From Vreelandella neptunia (GTDB lineage: Bacteria > Pseudomonadota > Gammaproteobacteria > Pseudomonadales > Halomonadaceae): a stretch of 64,000 bases of DNA. The position numbers and the translations under genes are program-made. How positions within the stretch are numbered: the first letter of the stretch is position 1; the number at the start of each line of letters is the position of its first letter. The notes under the pieces are model-generated. The model was not told where the DNA came from. It made no database searches and was given only the letters and a program-made list of their open reading frames with translations. Below are positions 20,131 to 29,612 of this stretch, one piece after another. The DNA lies in assembly GCF_034479615.1 (NCBI RefSeq), contig NZ_CP140255.1:2542001-2606000 (forward strand). Reading direction: 5' to 3'.

Positions 20131-21702
20131 ATGTTTACCACGAATGCTTCGCGGGGTTTGCCCCGCCACCGCTCCCGCCATGTGGCCGAACGCTATTCCC
20201 GCTGGGCAATGCGCAGCGTGATCGGGCTGATGGTACTGGCCCTGCTTTGGCTGGTGATGGCTTTTTATCTGCACGGCCAATGGGTATTTGCGCTGCTATT
20301 TTTAGTGCTTGGCACGTCGCTGGGCGTGGTATTCAGTCGACGTTCGCTGATGAGCCACAGGTATATTTTCCCGGCAGTGGCCGGGCTTGGCGTTTTCGTT
20401 ATTTTCCCGCTGGTGTATACCGTCGGCATTAGCTTCAGTAACTACAGCTCGGACAACCTGCTCAGCCAGGAGCGCGTGCGCGCTCAGCTCACCGCCCAAA
20501 GCTACCAGGCAGAGGGGGCAGCCTTTTCCTATTCGCTTTACCAGCAGGACGAGCTGGTGCGCCTCTACCTGGAAAGCGACGCTCCTGCGGGCGACAACGA
20601 CCGGCTACTATCCGCCGCGATCAACCTAACTAACAGCGAAGTCCGTCGCGCTCCAACCCAAGCCGTAGACGGCCCGCCCGAAGGTGAGCCGCTTCCCATG
20701 CGCGCAGCTATCCAGGCCCGCGACGCCCTCCAGGCGCTGCGCCTGCAAACGCCCGGGGGCACCGAGCTACGCATGGCGGGCCTGCGCCAGTTCGCGCCAA
20801 TGATCGACCGCTATGAGATTCGTGACAACGGCAGCCTTTATGATCAGCAGGAGGGTAAGGTGCTGACGCCGGATAACGATATCGGCTTTTTCGTCACCGA
20901 GAACGGCGAACGCATCACCCCTGGGTGGCCGGTGAACGTGGGCTTCACCAACTACAGCAAGATCTTCACCGACCCGGATATACGCGGGCCGTTTATGCAG
21001 ATATTTGTCTGGACCTTCGTGTTTGCCGGGCTCACCGTACTGTTCACGCTGGCCGTGGGGTTCGTCCTCGCCTCGCTGCTGCAGTGGGATCAGCTCAAGG
21101 GCAAGGCGGTCTATCGGACGCTGCTGATACTGCCCTACGCGGTTCCAGCGTTTATTTCGATTCTGATTTTCAAAGGCATGTTCAATCAGCATTTTGGTGA
21201 GGTGAACATGATTCTGGAGGCACTGTTCGGCATTTCCCCAGAGTGGTTTACCGACCCCTGGCTAGCCCGAACCATGCTGCTGATCGTCAATACCTGGCTG
21301 GGTTACCCCTACATGCTGTTGCTGTGCATGGGGCTGATTCAGTCGATACCCGGCGATCTTTACGAGGCCTCGGCGGTAGACGGCGGCGGGCCGATCACCA
21401 ACCTGATGAAGATCACTCTGCCGCTGATCATCAAACCACTCACGCCGCTGTTAATCGCCGCCTTTGCATTCAACTTCAATAACTTCGTACTGATTGCGCT
21501 GCTCACCGGGGGCAGCCCGGACATTCTGGGTGCCAGTACGCCCGCGGGCACCACCGACCTGCTGGTGAGCTATACCTACCGCATCGCCTTCCAGGATGCC
21601 GGCCAGAACTTCGGTCTGGCGGCAGCCATTGCTACGCTGATTTTCCTGCTGGTGGTGGGCATGTCGGTGGTGAATTTGCGGCTTTCCAAGGTTAAAGTTT
21701 AG
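20131..21702 (+). CDS. malF: Maltose/maltodextrin ABC transporter permease MalF
   Basis: MalF is one half of the inner-membrane channel. The 523 residues compare with 514 in E. coli MalF, and the protein has the same plan: three N-terminal membrane helices, a large periplasmic P2 loop (about residues 95-280, hydrophilic), then five more helices. The EAA loop that docks on the ATPase reads [20 protein letters not shown] near residue 410. The start follows an AGGA ten bases upstream. It is separated from malG by only ten bases. Confidence 0.94.
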   Translation: MFTTNASRGLPRHRSRHVAERYSRWAMRSVIGLMVLALLWLVMAFYLHGQWVFALLFLVLGTSLGVVFSRRSLMSHRYIFPAVAGLGVFVIFPLVYTVGISFSNYSSDNLLSQERVRAQLTAQSYQAEGAAFSYSLYQQDELVRLYLESDAPAGDNDRLLSAAINLTNSEVRRAPTQAVDGPPEGEPLPMRAAIQARDALQALRLQTPGGTELRMAGLRQFAPMIDRYEIRDNGSLYDQQEGKVLTPDNDIGFFVTENGERITPGWPVNVGFTNYSKIFTDPDIRGPFMQIFVWTFVFAGLTVLFTLAVGFVLASLLQWDQLKGKAVYRTLLILPYAVPAFISILIFKGMFNQHFGEVNMILEALFGISPEWFTDPWLARTMLLIVNTWLGYPYMLLLCMGLIQSIPGDLYEASAVDGGGPITNLMKITLPLIIKPLTPLLIAAFAFNFNNFVLIALLTGGSPDILGASTPAGTTDLLVSYTYRIAFQDAGQNFGLAAAIATLIFLLVVGMSVVNLRLSKVKV

Positions 21703-21712
21703 GAGGTTTACG

Positions 21713-22603
21713 ATGGCGATGGTACAACCCCGCTCCATTCGCGCACGGCGATGGGGCGCCCAGATGGCGCTGATCGGCTTTGTTTCACTGATCGTGTTTC
21801 CGCTGCTGTTGGTAATTTCAATCTCGTTTCGTGAGGGAAACTTTGCCTCGGGGAGCTTGATCCCCGAGCGCTTCTCGTTGGAGCACTGGTCACTGGCGCT
21901 GGGTATTCCCTGGGAGCGCCCGGACGGTAGCATCGTCCAGCCCCCCTTTCCGGTACTGCTGTGGCTGTGGAACTCCATCAAAGTAGCAGTCGTGTCATCG
22001 GTATTAATTCTTATGTTAGCAACCACCAGCGCCTACGCCTTTGCCCGTATGCGCTTTAAGGGCAAGGAGCCGCTGTTGAAAGGCATGCTGATTTTCCAGA
22101 TGTTCCCCGCCGTGCTCTCGCTGGTGGCACTCTACGCGCTGTTCGACCGGCTGGGTCAGTTCGTCGGCTGGCTGGGGATCAACACCCATGGCGCGCTGAT
22201 TGTCGCCTCGCTCGGCGCAGTGGCGCTGCACATCTGGACGATCAAGGGCTACTTCGAATCCATCGACGGGTCGCTCGAAGAAGCCGCCATGGTGGACGGG
22301 GCAAGCACCTGGCAGGCGTTTCGCTACATCCTGCTGCCGCTGTCGGTACCGATTCTGATGGTGGTGTTCATCCTGGCCTTTGTGATGAGCATCATGGAGT
22401 ACCCCATGGCGTCGGTGCTGCTAGTGGATGAGCATAAGCTCACCCTCGCGGTGGGCGCCCAGCAATACCTGGCCGACCACAATCAGCGCTGGGGCGACTT
22501 CGCCGCTGCTGCCGTGCTCTCGGGGCTGCCAATCACTGTGGCCTTCCTGATCTGCCAGCGTTGGATTATTGGCGGGTTAACCGCCGGGGGCGTTAAAGGT
22601 TAA
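21713..22603 (+). CDS. malG: Maltose/maltodextrin ABC transporter permease MalG
   Basis: MalG is the second channel subunit, with six predicted membrane helices in 296 residues, exactly the length of the E. coli protein as I recall it. The EAA loop reads [20 protein letters not shown] near residue 190, and the C terminus ends in GLTAGGVKG, typical of MalG, which reaches into the channel. An AGGAGG stands seven bases before the ATG. A terminator follows, so the transcript carries malEFG only and not malK. Confidence 0.95.
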   Translation: MAMVQPRSIRARRWGAQMALIGFVSLIVFPLLLVISISFREGNFASGSLIPERFSLEHWSLALGIPWERPDGSIVQPPFPVLLWLWNSIKVAVVSSVLILMLATTSAYAFARMRFKGKEPLLKGMLIFQMFPAVLSLVALYALFDRLGQFVGWLGINTHGALIVASLGAVALHIWTIKGYFESIDGSLEEAAMVDGASTWQAFRYILLPLSVPILMVVFILAFVMSIMEYPMASVLLVDEHKLTLAVGAQQYLADHNQRWGDFAAAAVLSGLPITVAFLICQRWIIGGLTAGGVKG

Positions 22604-22642
22604 AAATATTAAAACTAAAGAAGGCGTTTAGCTAGCTTGCCC

Positions 22643-22676
22643 AAACCCAGCACTTTGCTGGGTTTTATTGTTTTTT
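22643..22676 (+). terminator. Rho-independent terminator after malG
   Basis: A nine-pair stem AAACCCAGC / GCTGGGTTT with a five-base loop is followed by a T-rich tract with nine or more T. It lies inside an upstream reading extension of trkH, one reason to place the trkH start further downstream. Confidence 0.9.
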
Positions 22677-22747
22677 TTTACAGACTTTTTATGGAAGGTC
22701 ATGGTGTCATAGCGAATGTTAAGAATACTAAACGGCGAGCTGGGCAT

Positions 22748-24238
22748 ATGACTCCATTCACACCATGGTTTTACCGTAGCAGGAATGTGTATCGGCACTG
22801 GGCACCTGTTTTTAAAATCATCTCGATTCTCTGGGTTGTCCTAGCGCTGTTCATGCTAGTGCCTTTCGTCGTACTGCTGATTGAGAGAGACCCTGACGCA
22901 CCTGCCTTCGGCGTTTCCATTTTGATTGTACTTGGCGCCGCAGCGCTCACTAGGTTACTCACCTATCGCGCAGCCTTAGAGTTGAAGCCATGGCAAATGT
23001 TTATTCTTACTGCCGCCAGTTGGGTCACCATTAGCGGTTTTGCCAGCCTGCCCCTAGTGCTTGGCGCCCCTCAATTAACCTTCACCAACGCGGTGTTTGA
23101 ATCGGTATCGGCGATAACCACGACGGGTTCTACCATTCTGGTCGGCATTGAGCACTTTTCCGATGGATTGAAGCTATGGCGAGGGTTAATGCAGTGGATG
23201 GGCGGCATCGGCATTATCGTTATGGGCATTGCGATTTTGCCGTTTCTTAAAGTAGGCGGTATGCGGCTGTTTCACACCGAGTCGTCTGACTGGTCAGATA
23301 AAGTAATGCCACGCACTGGCGGTATTGCTAAGGCGACGCTGACGATTTATGTCAGCCTAACCTTGGCCGCGATTGGTAGTTATTGGTTCGGCGGGATGAC
23401 GCTACTAGACGCTACCGTACATGGCATGACATCGCTGGCCACTGGCGGCTTTGCCAATTCTGATGCTTCATTCGGGGCTTACGCCGACCAGCCTTGGCTG
23501 CTGTGGATGGGCAGCTTTTTTATGATCTGCGGAGCACTACCGTTTGTTTTGTATATCCGCTTTATTCGCACCTCACGCAGCGCTTTATGGAAAGACCAGC
23601 AGGTACGCGGTCTATTAAAGCTACTGCTGGCCGCCATCTTGATGCTTAGCGCCTGGCGGGTCATTCAGGGAGATAACTGGTTTGAATCACTTACCCACGT
23701 CACCTTCAACGTGATTTCAGTGGTCACGACCACCGGTTATGCCTCTGATGATTACACCCAGTGGGGAGCGCTGCCGGTGGTCGCTTTTTTCTACCTGACC
23801 TTTGTGGGCGGATGCAGCGGCTCTACTAGCGGCGGGATGAAAATCTTCCGGTTTCAGATTGCCTCCTTAATGCTGCTTAACCAGCTGCGTTATCTCATCC
23901 ATGCCAATGGTGTGTTTACCACTCGCTATAACCAGCAGCCGGTCACCAGCGATATCTCGCGCAGCGTAGTGGCCTTCTCGTTCTTTTTCTTTATCACTAT
24001 TGCCGCACTGGCGCTTAGCTTATCCGCCCTGGGGTTGGATTTAGTCACCGCTCTTTCCGGTGCCGCCACCGCAGTCACCAATGTGGGGCCAGGCCTTGGC
24101 GATATTATCGGCCCCGCGGGTAATTTTGCTCCCCTACCCGACGCGGCGAAGTGGCTGCTATGTATTGGCATGCTGATGGGCCGATTAGAAATACTCACCG
24201 TCGTGGTGTTACTGACACCCATGTTCTGGCGGCGCTAG
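22748..24238 (+). CDS. trkH: Trk potassium uptake system, membrane subunit TrkH
   Basis: TrkH is the ion-conducting subunit of the Trk potassium system in the inner membrane. The four selectivity-filter loops are visible in order: ITTTGSTIL, SLATGGFANS, VTTTGYASDD and TNVGPGLGD. From this ATG the protein has 496 residues, normal for the family. The frame stays open upstream to about 22637, but that stretch contains the malG terminator, so this later start is preferred; the ribosome site is weak and the exact start uncertain. It leads an operon with a sensor kinase, a response regulator and trkA. Potassium uptake is central to osmoadaptation in halophiles. Confidence 0.93.
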   Translation: MTPFTPWFYRSRNVYRHWAPVFKIISILWVVLALFMLVPFVVLLIERDPDAPAFGVSILIVLGAAALTRLLTYRAALELKPWQMFILTAASWVTISGFASLPLVLGAPQLTFTNAVFESVSAITTTGSTILVGIEHFSDGLKLWRGLMQWMGGIGIIVMGIAILPFLKVGGMRLFHTESSDWSDKVMPRTGGIAKATLTIYVSLTLAAIGSYWFGGMTLLDATVHGMTSLATGGFANSDASFGAYADQPWLLWMGSFFMICGALPFVLYIRFIRTSRSALWKDQQVRGLLKLLLAAILMLSAWRVIQGDNWFESLTHVTFNVISVVTTTGYASDDYTQWGALPVVAFFYLTFVGGCSGSTSGGMKIFRFQIASLMLLNQLRYLIHANGVFTTRYNQQPVTSDISRSVVAFSFFFFITIAALALSLSALGLDLVTALSGAATAVTNVGPGLGDIIGPAGNFAPLPDAAKWLLCIGMLMGRLEILTVVVLLTPMFWRR

Positions 24239-24291
24239 CCGATCATTTTGAAGGACGTTCGCGTTGAGCAATCGTTAAGGACAATCGTGCC

Positions 24292-25437
24292 ATGACGCTT
24301 AGAAAATCGATGTTTAAATCCTTTGGGCAGATTGTGAACCAGCTGCGCTTGCCAATGCCGTCAGAAATCCTGATTGCGCTGGCGAGCACGCTAGTTGCTC
24401 TGCTGATCGCCTGGGGCCTATATACCTGGCTAGCCTTGGCTAATCTTTCGCTGATTTTTCTTACCGCGGTTCTCGCCAGTGCTGTGTTGGCAGGAAGCTA
24501 CGCAGCTCTGTTATGTGCTGTGCTGGGCTTTCTGACGTTTAATTTTTGCTTCACCGTTCCGCACTTTTCGTTAGCGGTTGAAGAGCAAGAGCAACTGCTA
24601 ACACTGCTGTTCTTTCTATTAGTCGCATTGGTCGTCGGCAAGATCGCCGGAGATAGCCGCCAACGCCTGCTGGAGCTGAGCGCCGCTCGCTTGGCTGAAG
24701 AGCAGGAGAGATTGCGTTCAGCGCTGCTATCGTCGGTTTCCCACGACCTGCGTACTCCACTAGCGTCAATTATCGGCGCGGCCAGCTCGCTTCGCACCCT
24801 GGATGCACAGCTCAGCCGACAGGATCGCTTTGCGTTATTAGATGGCGTGCTAAGCGAAAGCGAACGCCTTAACCGCTATATACAAAATCTGTTGGATATG
24901 ACCCGGCTAGGGCATGGCGACATGAAAATTGAGCGCGACTGGGTGGCGTTTGATGATTTAGTCGCTTCAGCACGAAAGCGCTTAGGCAGCGCCCTTGAAG
25001 GCTTCCAAGTAGAGCAGCACTGGCCAAAAGAGCTACCCCTGCTTTACGTTCACCCCGCCCTGATTGAGCAAGCGCTGGTCAACGTGCTTGAAAATGCGGC
25101 GCGCTTCTCACCCCCTAATGGCCATATCACTATCGAAGCCCAATGTCGTGACGAGAAAAGGGCTGGAGATCAGCCTATCTTATTGTTTTCGGTTACCGAC
25201 CAAGGCCCAGGCATACCCGAAGCACTGCGCGAGCGCGTATTCGATATGTTTGTCACCGGTAACGACGGGGATCGCAGCCTGCACGGTAGCGGCTTGGGGC
25301 TGGCGATTTGTCGGGGAATGCTTGGCGCCCACGCGGGTCAAATCCAGGCAAGCCCTGGGCCTGACAGTATTGGCACCAGGATTACCATGACGCTGCCTCT
25401 ATCGGCACCCAGCAAGGACGCCGAGAATGACCACTGA
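24292..25437 (+). CDS. KdpD-like sensor histidine kinase lacking the N-terminal KdpD sensor domain
   Basis: This 381-residue kinase corresponds to the C-terminal half of KdpD. It has four closely spaced membrane helices of the DUF4118 type (about residues 24-118), a dimerisation domain with the phospho-accepting His151 (SVSHDLRTPLASI), and a HATPase domain with NVLENAARFSP, DQGPGIP and GSGLGLAICRGMLGAH. The long KdpD N-terminal domain and universal-stress-like domain of full KdpD (about 890 residues) are absent. Its end overlaps kdpE by 11 bases. Sitting between trkH and kdpE-trkA, it most likely senses potassium or osmotic state to control Trk; that is an inference. Confidence 0.88.
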   Translation: MTLRKSMFKSFGQIVNQLRLPMPSEILIALASTLVALLIAWGLYTWLALANLSLIFLTAVLASAVLAGSYAALLCAVLGFLTFNFCFTVPHFSLAVEEQEQLLTLLFFLLVALVVGKIAGDSRQRLLELSAARLAEEQERLRSALLSSVSHDLRTPLASIIGAASSLRTLDAQLSRQDRFALLDGVLSESERLNRYIQNLLDMTRLGHGDMKIERDWVAFDDLVASARKRLGSALEGFQVEQHWPKELPLLYVHPALIEQALVNVLENAARFSPPNGHITIEAQCRDEKRAGDQPILLFSVTDQGPGIPEALRERVFDMFVTGNDGDRSLHGSGLGLAICRGMLGAHAGQIQASPGPDSIGTRITMTLPLSAPSKDAENDH

Positions 25438-26149
25438 TCAAGCGCGCGTATTAGTCATTGATGACGAGCCACACATTCGCCATTTTTTGCGTATCAGCCT
25501 CACCTCTCAGGGATTTCAGGTGATTGAGGCGGCCAGTGGTCGCGAAGGGTTGGAAAAACTCAATGCTGATGCCCTTACCGCTAATGCCGACATCGTTTTG
25601 CTGGATCTTGGTCTGCCAGATATGGATGGACAGCAAGTGCTCGATTCGATCCGCAAGTATAGCGAGGTGCCCGTGATCATTGTTTCGGTGCGCGGCCATG
25701 AGGCTGAAAAAGTGCGCGCCCTGGATAGCGGTGCGAGCGACTACGTTACCAAACCATTTGGCATTCAAGAGTTGCTGGCACGTATTCGAGCCCTATTAAG
25801 GCGGCGCGCCAGCCCAAGTGCCCAGCGTTTCCAGCAGGGTGGCTTGATCGTCGACCTGGCCGCTTACCAAGTGAGCCTGCACGGCGAGGCCATTCATCTA
25901 ACGCCTAAAGAGTTCGCCGTTCTGGCCCAGCTCACTGCGTCCGCTGGGCGAGTGGTTACTCAAACCCAGCTATTGCGACAGATATGGGGCCCGACCCACC
26001 AGGAAGATACTCACTATTTGCGCATCGTGGTTAGCAAACTGCGTCAAAAGCTAGGTGATGACCCGCAGTCCCCCACCCTGCTGCAAACTGAACCCGGCAT
26101 TGGTTACCGACTCTCCCTTGAGCCTGGCCGTGAGGACAAGACCGCATGA
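25427..26149 (+). CDS. kdpE: KdpE-like response regulator (OmpR family)
   Basis: The 240-residue regulator has a receiver domain with the acidic pocket Asp12-Asp13, phospho-acceptor Asp60 ([12 protein letters not shown]) and conserved lysine in [11 protein letters not shown], then a winged-helix DNA-binding domain with [12 protein letters not shown] and the [21 protein letters not shown] recognition region characteristic of KdpE. It overlaps the kinase gene upstream and its stop overlaps the trkA ATG (ATGA). The usual kdpFABC target is not in the window. Confidence 0.92.
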   Translation: MTTDQARVLVIDDEPHIRHFLRISLTSQGFQVIEAASGREGLEKLNADALTANADIVLLDLGLPDMDGQQVLDSIRKYSEVPVIIVSVRGHEAEKVRALDSGASDYVTKPFGIQELLARIRALLRRRASPSAQRFQQGGLIVDLAAYQVSLHGEAIHLTPKEFAVLAQLTASAGRVVTQTQLLRQIWGPTHQEDTHYLRIVVSKLRQKLGDDPQSPTLLQTEPGIGYRLSLEPGREDKTA

Positions 26150-27519
26150 AAATTATTATTCTCGGCGCCGGCCAGGTCGGCGGCACACTGGCTGAACACC
26201 TCGCCCGCGAGGAGAACGACATCACCGTCGTTGACACCGACGCCAAAAAACTGCGCGAGCTGCACACTAAAATCGATATCCGCACCGTCACCGGGGCGGG
26301 TTCCTACCCGATTGTGCTGCGTCAGGCGGGCTGTGAAGACGCCGATATGTTGATCGCTGTCACCAATAGCGACGAGATCAATATGATCGCCTGCCAGGTC
26401 GCCCATACGCTGTTTCGCACGCCGACCAAAATTGCCCGGGTGCGCGCCACGGCGTATTTGACCCGTAAAGGCCTTTTTGCCCACGAAGCGATCCCCATTG
26501 ATGTACTGATCAGCCCTGAGCAGGTGGTCACCGACTACGTGCGCCGCTTGATCGAGCACCCCGGTGCCCTGCAGGTGCTGGAGTTTGCCGGTGGCTTGGT
26601 ACAGCTGGTGGCGGTGAAAGCGTTCTACGGCGGCCCGCTGGTGGGCCAGGATTTGGCTTTTCTGCGCCGCCATATGCCCAACGTGGATACCCGCGTGGCC
26701 GCCATTTACCGCCGTAACCGACCGATTATCCCCCGTGGTGATACGGTCATCGAAGCCGACGACGAGGTGTTCTTCCTCGCCGCCCGTCGGGATATTCGCG
26801 CAGTGATGAGCGAGCTGCGCCGGGTCGAGCGGGATTTCCGTCGGGTCGTGATCGCCGGGGGTGGCAATATCGGCGAGCGCCTGGCCGAACACCTGGAGCA
26901 TAGCCACCAGGTCAAGATCATCGAGCACAGCCTGGAGCGCTGCACCACCCTCTCCGAGCGGCTGGATCGCACCGTGGTGCTCCACGGCAGTGCCACCAGC
27001 AAGCGCTTGCTGGAAGAGGAGAATATCGAAGAGTGCGATATCTTCTGCGCGCTGACCAACGACGACGAGGTCAATATCATGTCGTCGCTGCTCGCCAAGC
27101 GTTTAGGTGCGAAGAAGGTGCTGACGCTGATCAATAACGCCGCCTATGTGGACTTGGTGCAGGGGGGCGAGATCGATATCGCTATTTCTCCCCAACAGGC
27201 GACCATTGGCAGCCTGCTGACCCACGTGCGCCGGGGCGATATCGTCAACGTCCACTCGCTGCGCAGGGGCGCCGCCGAGGCCATTGAAGCCATCGCCCAC
27301 GGCGATAAGCAGTCATCAAAAGTGGTGGGCCGTACCATCCGCGATATCGCACTGCCCGACGGCACCACCATCGGTGCGATTGTGCGCGGCAAAGAGGTCA
27401 TCATCGCCCACGGCGATGTGATGGTTGAGAGCGGTGACCACGTGATTCTATTCGTGATCGACAAGCGCCGCATTCGCGACGTGGAGCGCCTGTTCCAGGT
27501 CGGCTTGACGTTCTTTTAA
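26146..27519 (+). CDS. trkA: Trk potassium uptake system, NAD-binding regulatory subunit TrkA
   Basis: TrkA is the cytoplasmic gating subunit that binds nucleotides and controls TrkH. The 457-residue protein has two RCK repeats: the first Rossmann motif [15 protein letters not shown] at 4-18, the second [16 protein letters not shown] near 235, each followed by a TrkA-C domain. GC content is higher than in the neighbouring trkH. It is translationally coupled to kdpE and ends 30 bases before a convergent anti-sigma gene. With trkH at the head of the same operon the set can form a complete Trk system. Confidence 0.96.
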   Translation: MKIIILGAGQVGGTLAEHLAREENDITVVDTDAKKLRELHTKIDIRTVTGAGSYPIVLRQAGCEDADMLIAVTNSDEINMIACQVAHTLFRTPTKIARVRATAYLTRKGLFAHEAIPIDVLISPEQVVTDYVRRLIEHPGALQVLEFAGGLVQLVAVKAFYGGPLVGQDLAFLRRHMPNVDTRVAAIYRRNRPIIPRGDTVIEADDEVFFLAARRDIRAVMSELRRVERDFRRVVIAGGGNIGERLAEHLEHSHQVKIIEHSLERCTTLSERLDRTVVLHGSATSKRLLEEENIEECDIFCALTNDDEVNIMSSLLAKRLGAKKVLTLINNAAYVDLVQGGEIDIAISPQQATIGSLLTHVRRGDIVNVHSLRRGAAEAIEAIAHGDKQSSKVVGRTIRDIALPDGTTIGAIVRGKEVIIAHGDVMVESGDHVILFVIDKRRIRDVERLFQVGLTFF

Positions 27520-27548
27520 AGACACGTTTAACCGGCGCTTTTGAGGGA

Positions 27549-28286
27549 CTAAATCTCGACCGCGCGGCCAATAAACTCAATCGGCCCGGTGGGCAGGCCA
27601 GTGGCCGAACCAGTTTCGTCTTCCAGCGTTAGCTCAAACAGCTGGTTATCCTCAAGAGGCGGCAGTTCATCCAAGCGCAAACGGATCGGCTGCCCTGGCT
27701 CCACTAAGCCAAGCGATACAGGGGCCTGCCACTCATCTGCCTTGGTCCAGAACTCTAATGCCTTACCTTCAGGCACTTCGAAGGTGCCCAACGGGATCAG
27801 CTCGATTTCCTGGCGCGATGAGGCCTGCACTACCCAACCCGCTGACTGTGTTTGCGGTGCCAGCAGAACCACCATGTACTCGGGGGTCGTCGGTTCAGTT
27901 ACTTCATTGGCCAGCAATACGCCCAATACTAACGCCGCCGCTAAACCAAACCCGGCAGCGCCGCGCCAAAGCGACAGGCTGTGTAGCATGCGGCGGGGTC
28001 TTGGCGGCACGACAGAGGCAGGTCGAGCACGCTTAGCAAGCGCTTCCCGTGACGCTAAGCTGCGCTCAATACGCGGCCATAAATTGTCAGAAGGCGTTAC
28101 CGGGTCGGTGATAGCGGTATAGGGCAAGAAACGCTCTTCCCAAGCCATCACGGCTTGTTGCAATTCAGGCTCGTTAGGTAGCCGGGCCTCTAGCGCCTTA
28201 CGCTGCTCTAACGACAGCGTACCCAGCACGTATTCACCCGCTAAAGTGTGGTCGTCTTCGTGTTCGTGCTGACTGGGGCGGCTCAT
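27549..28286 (-). CDS. Anti-sigma factor, RskA/anti-sigma-K family
   Basis: The 245-residue single-pass membrane protein should hold the neighbouring ECF sigma factor inactive. The N-terminal cytoplasmic part contains a short zinc-less anti-sigma domain (DDHTLAGEYVLGTLS, WEERFLPY), followed by one membrane helix near residues 107-125 and a periplasmic RskA C-terminal domain rich in beta strands. The ATG chosen overlaps the sigma stop (ATGA) and has GGGAG eight bases upstream; a GTG nine bases earlier is less likely. Co-transcription with the sigma gene is the main functional evidence. The signal it senses is unknown. Confidence 0.88.
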   Translation of the reverse strand: MSRPSQHEHEDDHTLAGEYVLGTLSLEQRKALEARLPNEPELQQAVMAWEERFLPYTAITDPVTPSDNLWPRIERSLASREALAKRARPASVVPPRPRRMLHSLSLWRGAAGFGLAAALVLGVLLANEVTEPTTPEYMVVLLAPQTQSAGWVVQASSRQEIELIPLGTFEVPEGKALEFWTKADEWQAPVSLGLVEPGQPIRLRLDELPPLEDNQLFELTLEDETGSATGLPTGPIEFIGRAVEI

Positions 28287-28846
28287 GCCATACACTCCCG
28301 TAGGCGCAGCAAACTGCGTTTGATCCAGGCTTTTACGGTTCCCAGCGGCGCGCCGGTATGCGCGGCAATTTCCGCGTGGCTAAGGCCATCAACATAGGCG
28401 TGGAGTACGCAGTTACGCCGCTCCGGCTCAAGCGCTTCCAAGCAGCTATCCATCCGTTGGCCGGTTTGCCAATCGAAGGCTTCATCGGCAACGGAGGTGT
28501 GCTGAAAATGTTCATCGAGATCTAATTCGGTAGGATCGTGACTATCAAAAGTGACTTCACGGTCGCGATAACGGATGGCGTTCAGTGCCAGGTGACGCGC
28601 CACGCTAAATATCCACGTACGCGCGGATCCTTTGGCGGGATCAAAACTATCGGCACGCTGCCAAATATTAAGACAGGCATCGTGGACAATATCCTCGGCC
28701 ATACCACGATCCTTGACGATTCTTATGACTACGCCTAATAGTCGGGCACCTTCATGAACATAGAGTTGGTGCAAGGCGTCATGCTCGCCACGGGCACAGT
28801 TGGCTAATGCCGCAGCATGATCAAATTCTGAAGACACGTCAGTCAA
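28283..28846 (-). CDS. RNA polymerase ECF sigma factor
   Basis: The 187-residue protein has sigma region 2 (about residues 25-92, with VKDRGMAEDIVHDACLNIWQ and GSARTWIFSVARHLALNAIR) and region 4 (about 128-180, with GLSHAEIAAHTGAPLGTVKA as helix-turn-helix), and lacks regions 1 and 3, the ECF plan. It resembles the SigK/RpoE-like group paired with RskA anti-sigma factors. The anti-sigma gene follows with an overlapping start. The upstream gene encodes a secreted DUF3455 protein on the same strand and could be a target. Confidence 0.92.
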   Translation of the reverse strand: MTDVSSEFDHAAALANCARGEHDALHQLYVHEGARLLGVVIRIVKDRGMAEDIVHDACLNIWQRADSFDPAKGSARTWIFSVARHLALNAIRYRDREVTFDSHDPTELDLDEHFQHTSVADEAFDWQTGQRMDSCLEALEPERRNCVLHAYVDGLSHAEIAAHTGAPLGTVKAWIKRSLLRLRECMA

Positions 28847-28903
28847 ACCCTAGCTCCCTGGTGACGGCACCGACGCCAGTCGTCGTTCTCAGAGACAGCA
28901 TAG

Positions 28904-28936
28904 CCGCTGGGGACTCGACAGACGAGCCCCCAGCGG
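28904..28936 (-). other. Long hairpin between the DUF3455 gene and the sigma gene
   Basis: A nine-pair outer stem CCGCTGGGG / CCCCAGCGG with an inner CTCG/CGAG stem forms a strong hairpin. No T run follows on either strand, so it is not a classical terminator; it may protect or attenuate the transcript joining the two genes. Confidence 0.6.
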
Positions 28937-28955
28937 AATTAACATTCCAGTCGAC

Positions 28956-29480
28956 TTATTCAGCAGCCCAGAAGATATAGTCCGCCTGGTAGGTCACTAC
29001 CGCGGTGGCTCCGTCGTGATCCATATCGCAGGCCACGTCCGGGGCAACGCCACCCTGGGTGTTCAGGCGCTGAATGTAGCTAACACCGCTCATGGCGCCT
29101 TCGCCTTCAGCCGGGTTGGCTTCCACCAGTTGAAGTGGAATGTTGCCATCACCATTAGCGGCCGTGGCTAGCTGAGTGCCGGTAATTTTTGAGCCATCCA
29201 ACGCTTCCCAGGTGGCTGGCGGGCCATAGTAGCTTCCTACTTGTGTGCCTTCGCTGTCATTAAGCGCAGCGTGGGGGCCTTTGAATACCCAGCCCATGTT
29301 GCCGTCGTCCTGGGTTTCGCACATGTAGGTAATAGCGCCAACGCCAACGGTTTCGAGGGCGACGGTATTACCGTCCGGCACCTGGACTTCCGCGGGCGTC
29401 ATGTCTGCCAGCGCGACGTGACTGAAGGATACAATCAAGGTAGCGGCGAGTGCTGCACGCGTAAGAGGTTGGATGGTCAT
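28956..29480 (-). CDS. Secreted DUF3455 domain protein
   Basis: The 174-residue protein starts with a signal peptide (hydrophobic stretch to about residue 25, ending SHVALA-D) and matches the DUF3455 family, whose function is not known. Typical segments are the VPDGNTVALETVGVGAITYMC start of the mature domain, WVFKGPHAALNDSEGTQVGSY, and a C-terminal YQADYIFWAAE. Two cysteines in the mature part could form a disulfide. It lies upstream of the ECF sigma / anti-sigma pair on the same strand, which suggests but does not prove that it belongs to that stress regulon. Confidence 0.8.
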   Translation of the reverse strand: MTIQPLTRAALAATLIVSFSHVALADMTPAEVQVPDGNTVALETVGVGAITYMCETQDDGNMGWVFKGPHAALNDSEGTQVGSYYGPPATWEALDGSKITGTQLATAANGDGNIPLQLVEANPAEGEGAMSGVSYIQRLNTQGGVAPDVACDMDHDGATAVVTYQADYIFWAAE

Positions 29481-29573
29481 TTTCAGTCTCCTAAAAGGTT
29501 TTTTATCAGCCGCCTTAAATAGCGCCTGTATAGGGATTACCCGCGAGGAGACGTATTGGATGCACTTTTATTG

Positions 29574-29612
29574 AAAAAAAATAAGATGGCCGATTATTGG
29601 CTTACCCCATCT
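29574..29612 (-). terminator. Probable rho-independent terminator at the malK end
   Basis: On the minus strand AGATGG pairs with CCATCT around an inner GCC/GGC stem, followed by TATTTTTTTT. The stem overlaps the malK stop codon. The large interrupted loop makes it weaker than the other terminators here. Confidence 0.5.

Noticed and set aside
22637..22747. N-terminal extension of trkH
   Set aside because: It contains the malG terminator stem and T run.
26104..26985. Long minus-strand frame (293 codons) opposite trkA
   Set aside because: It is an antisense shadow of a clear trkA gene in GC-rich DNA; the protein is low-complexity and unlike any family.
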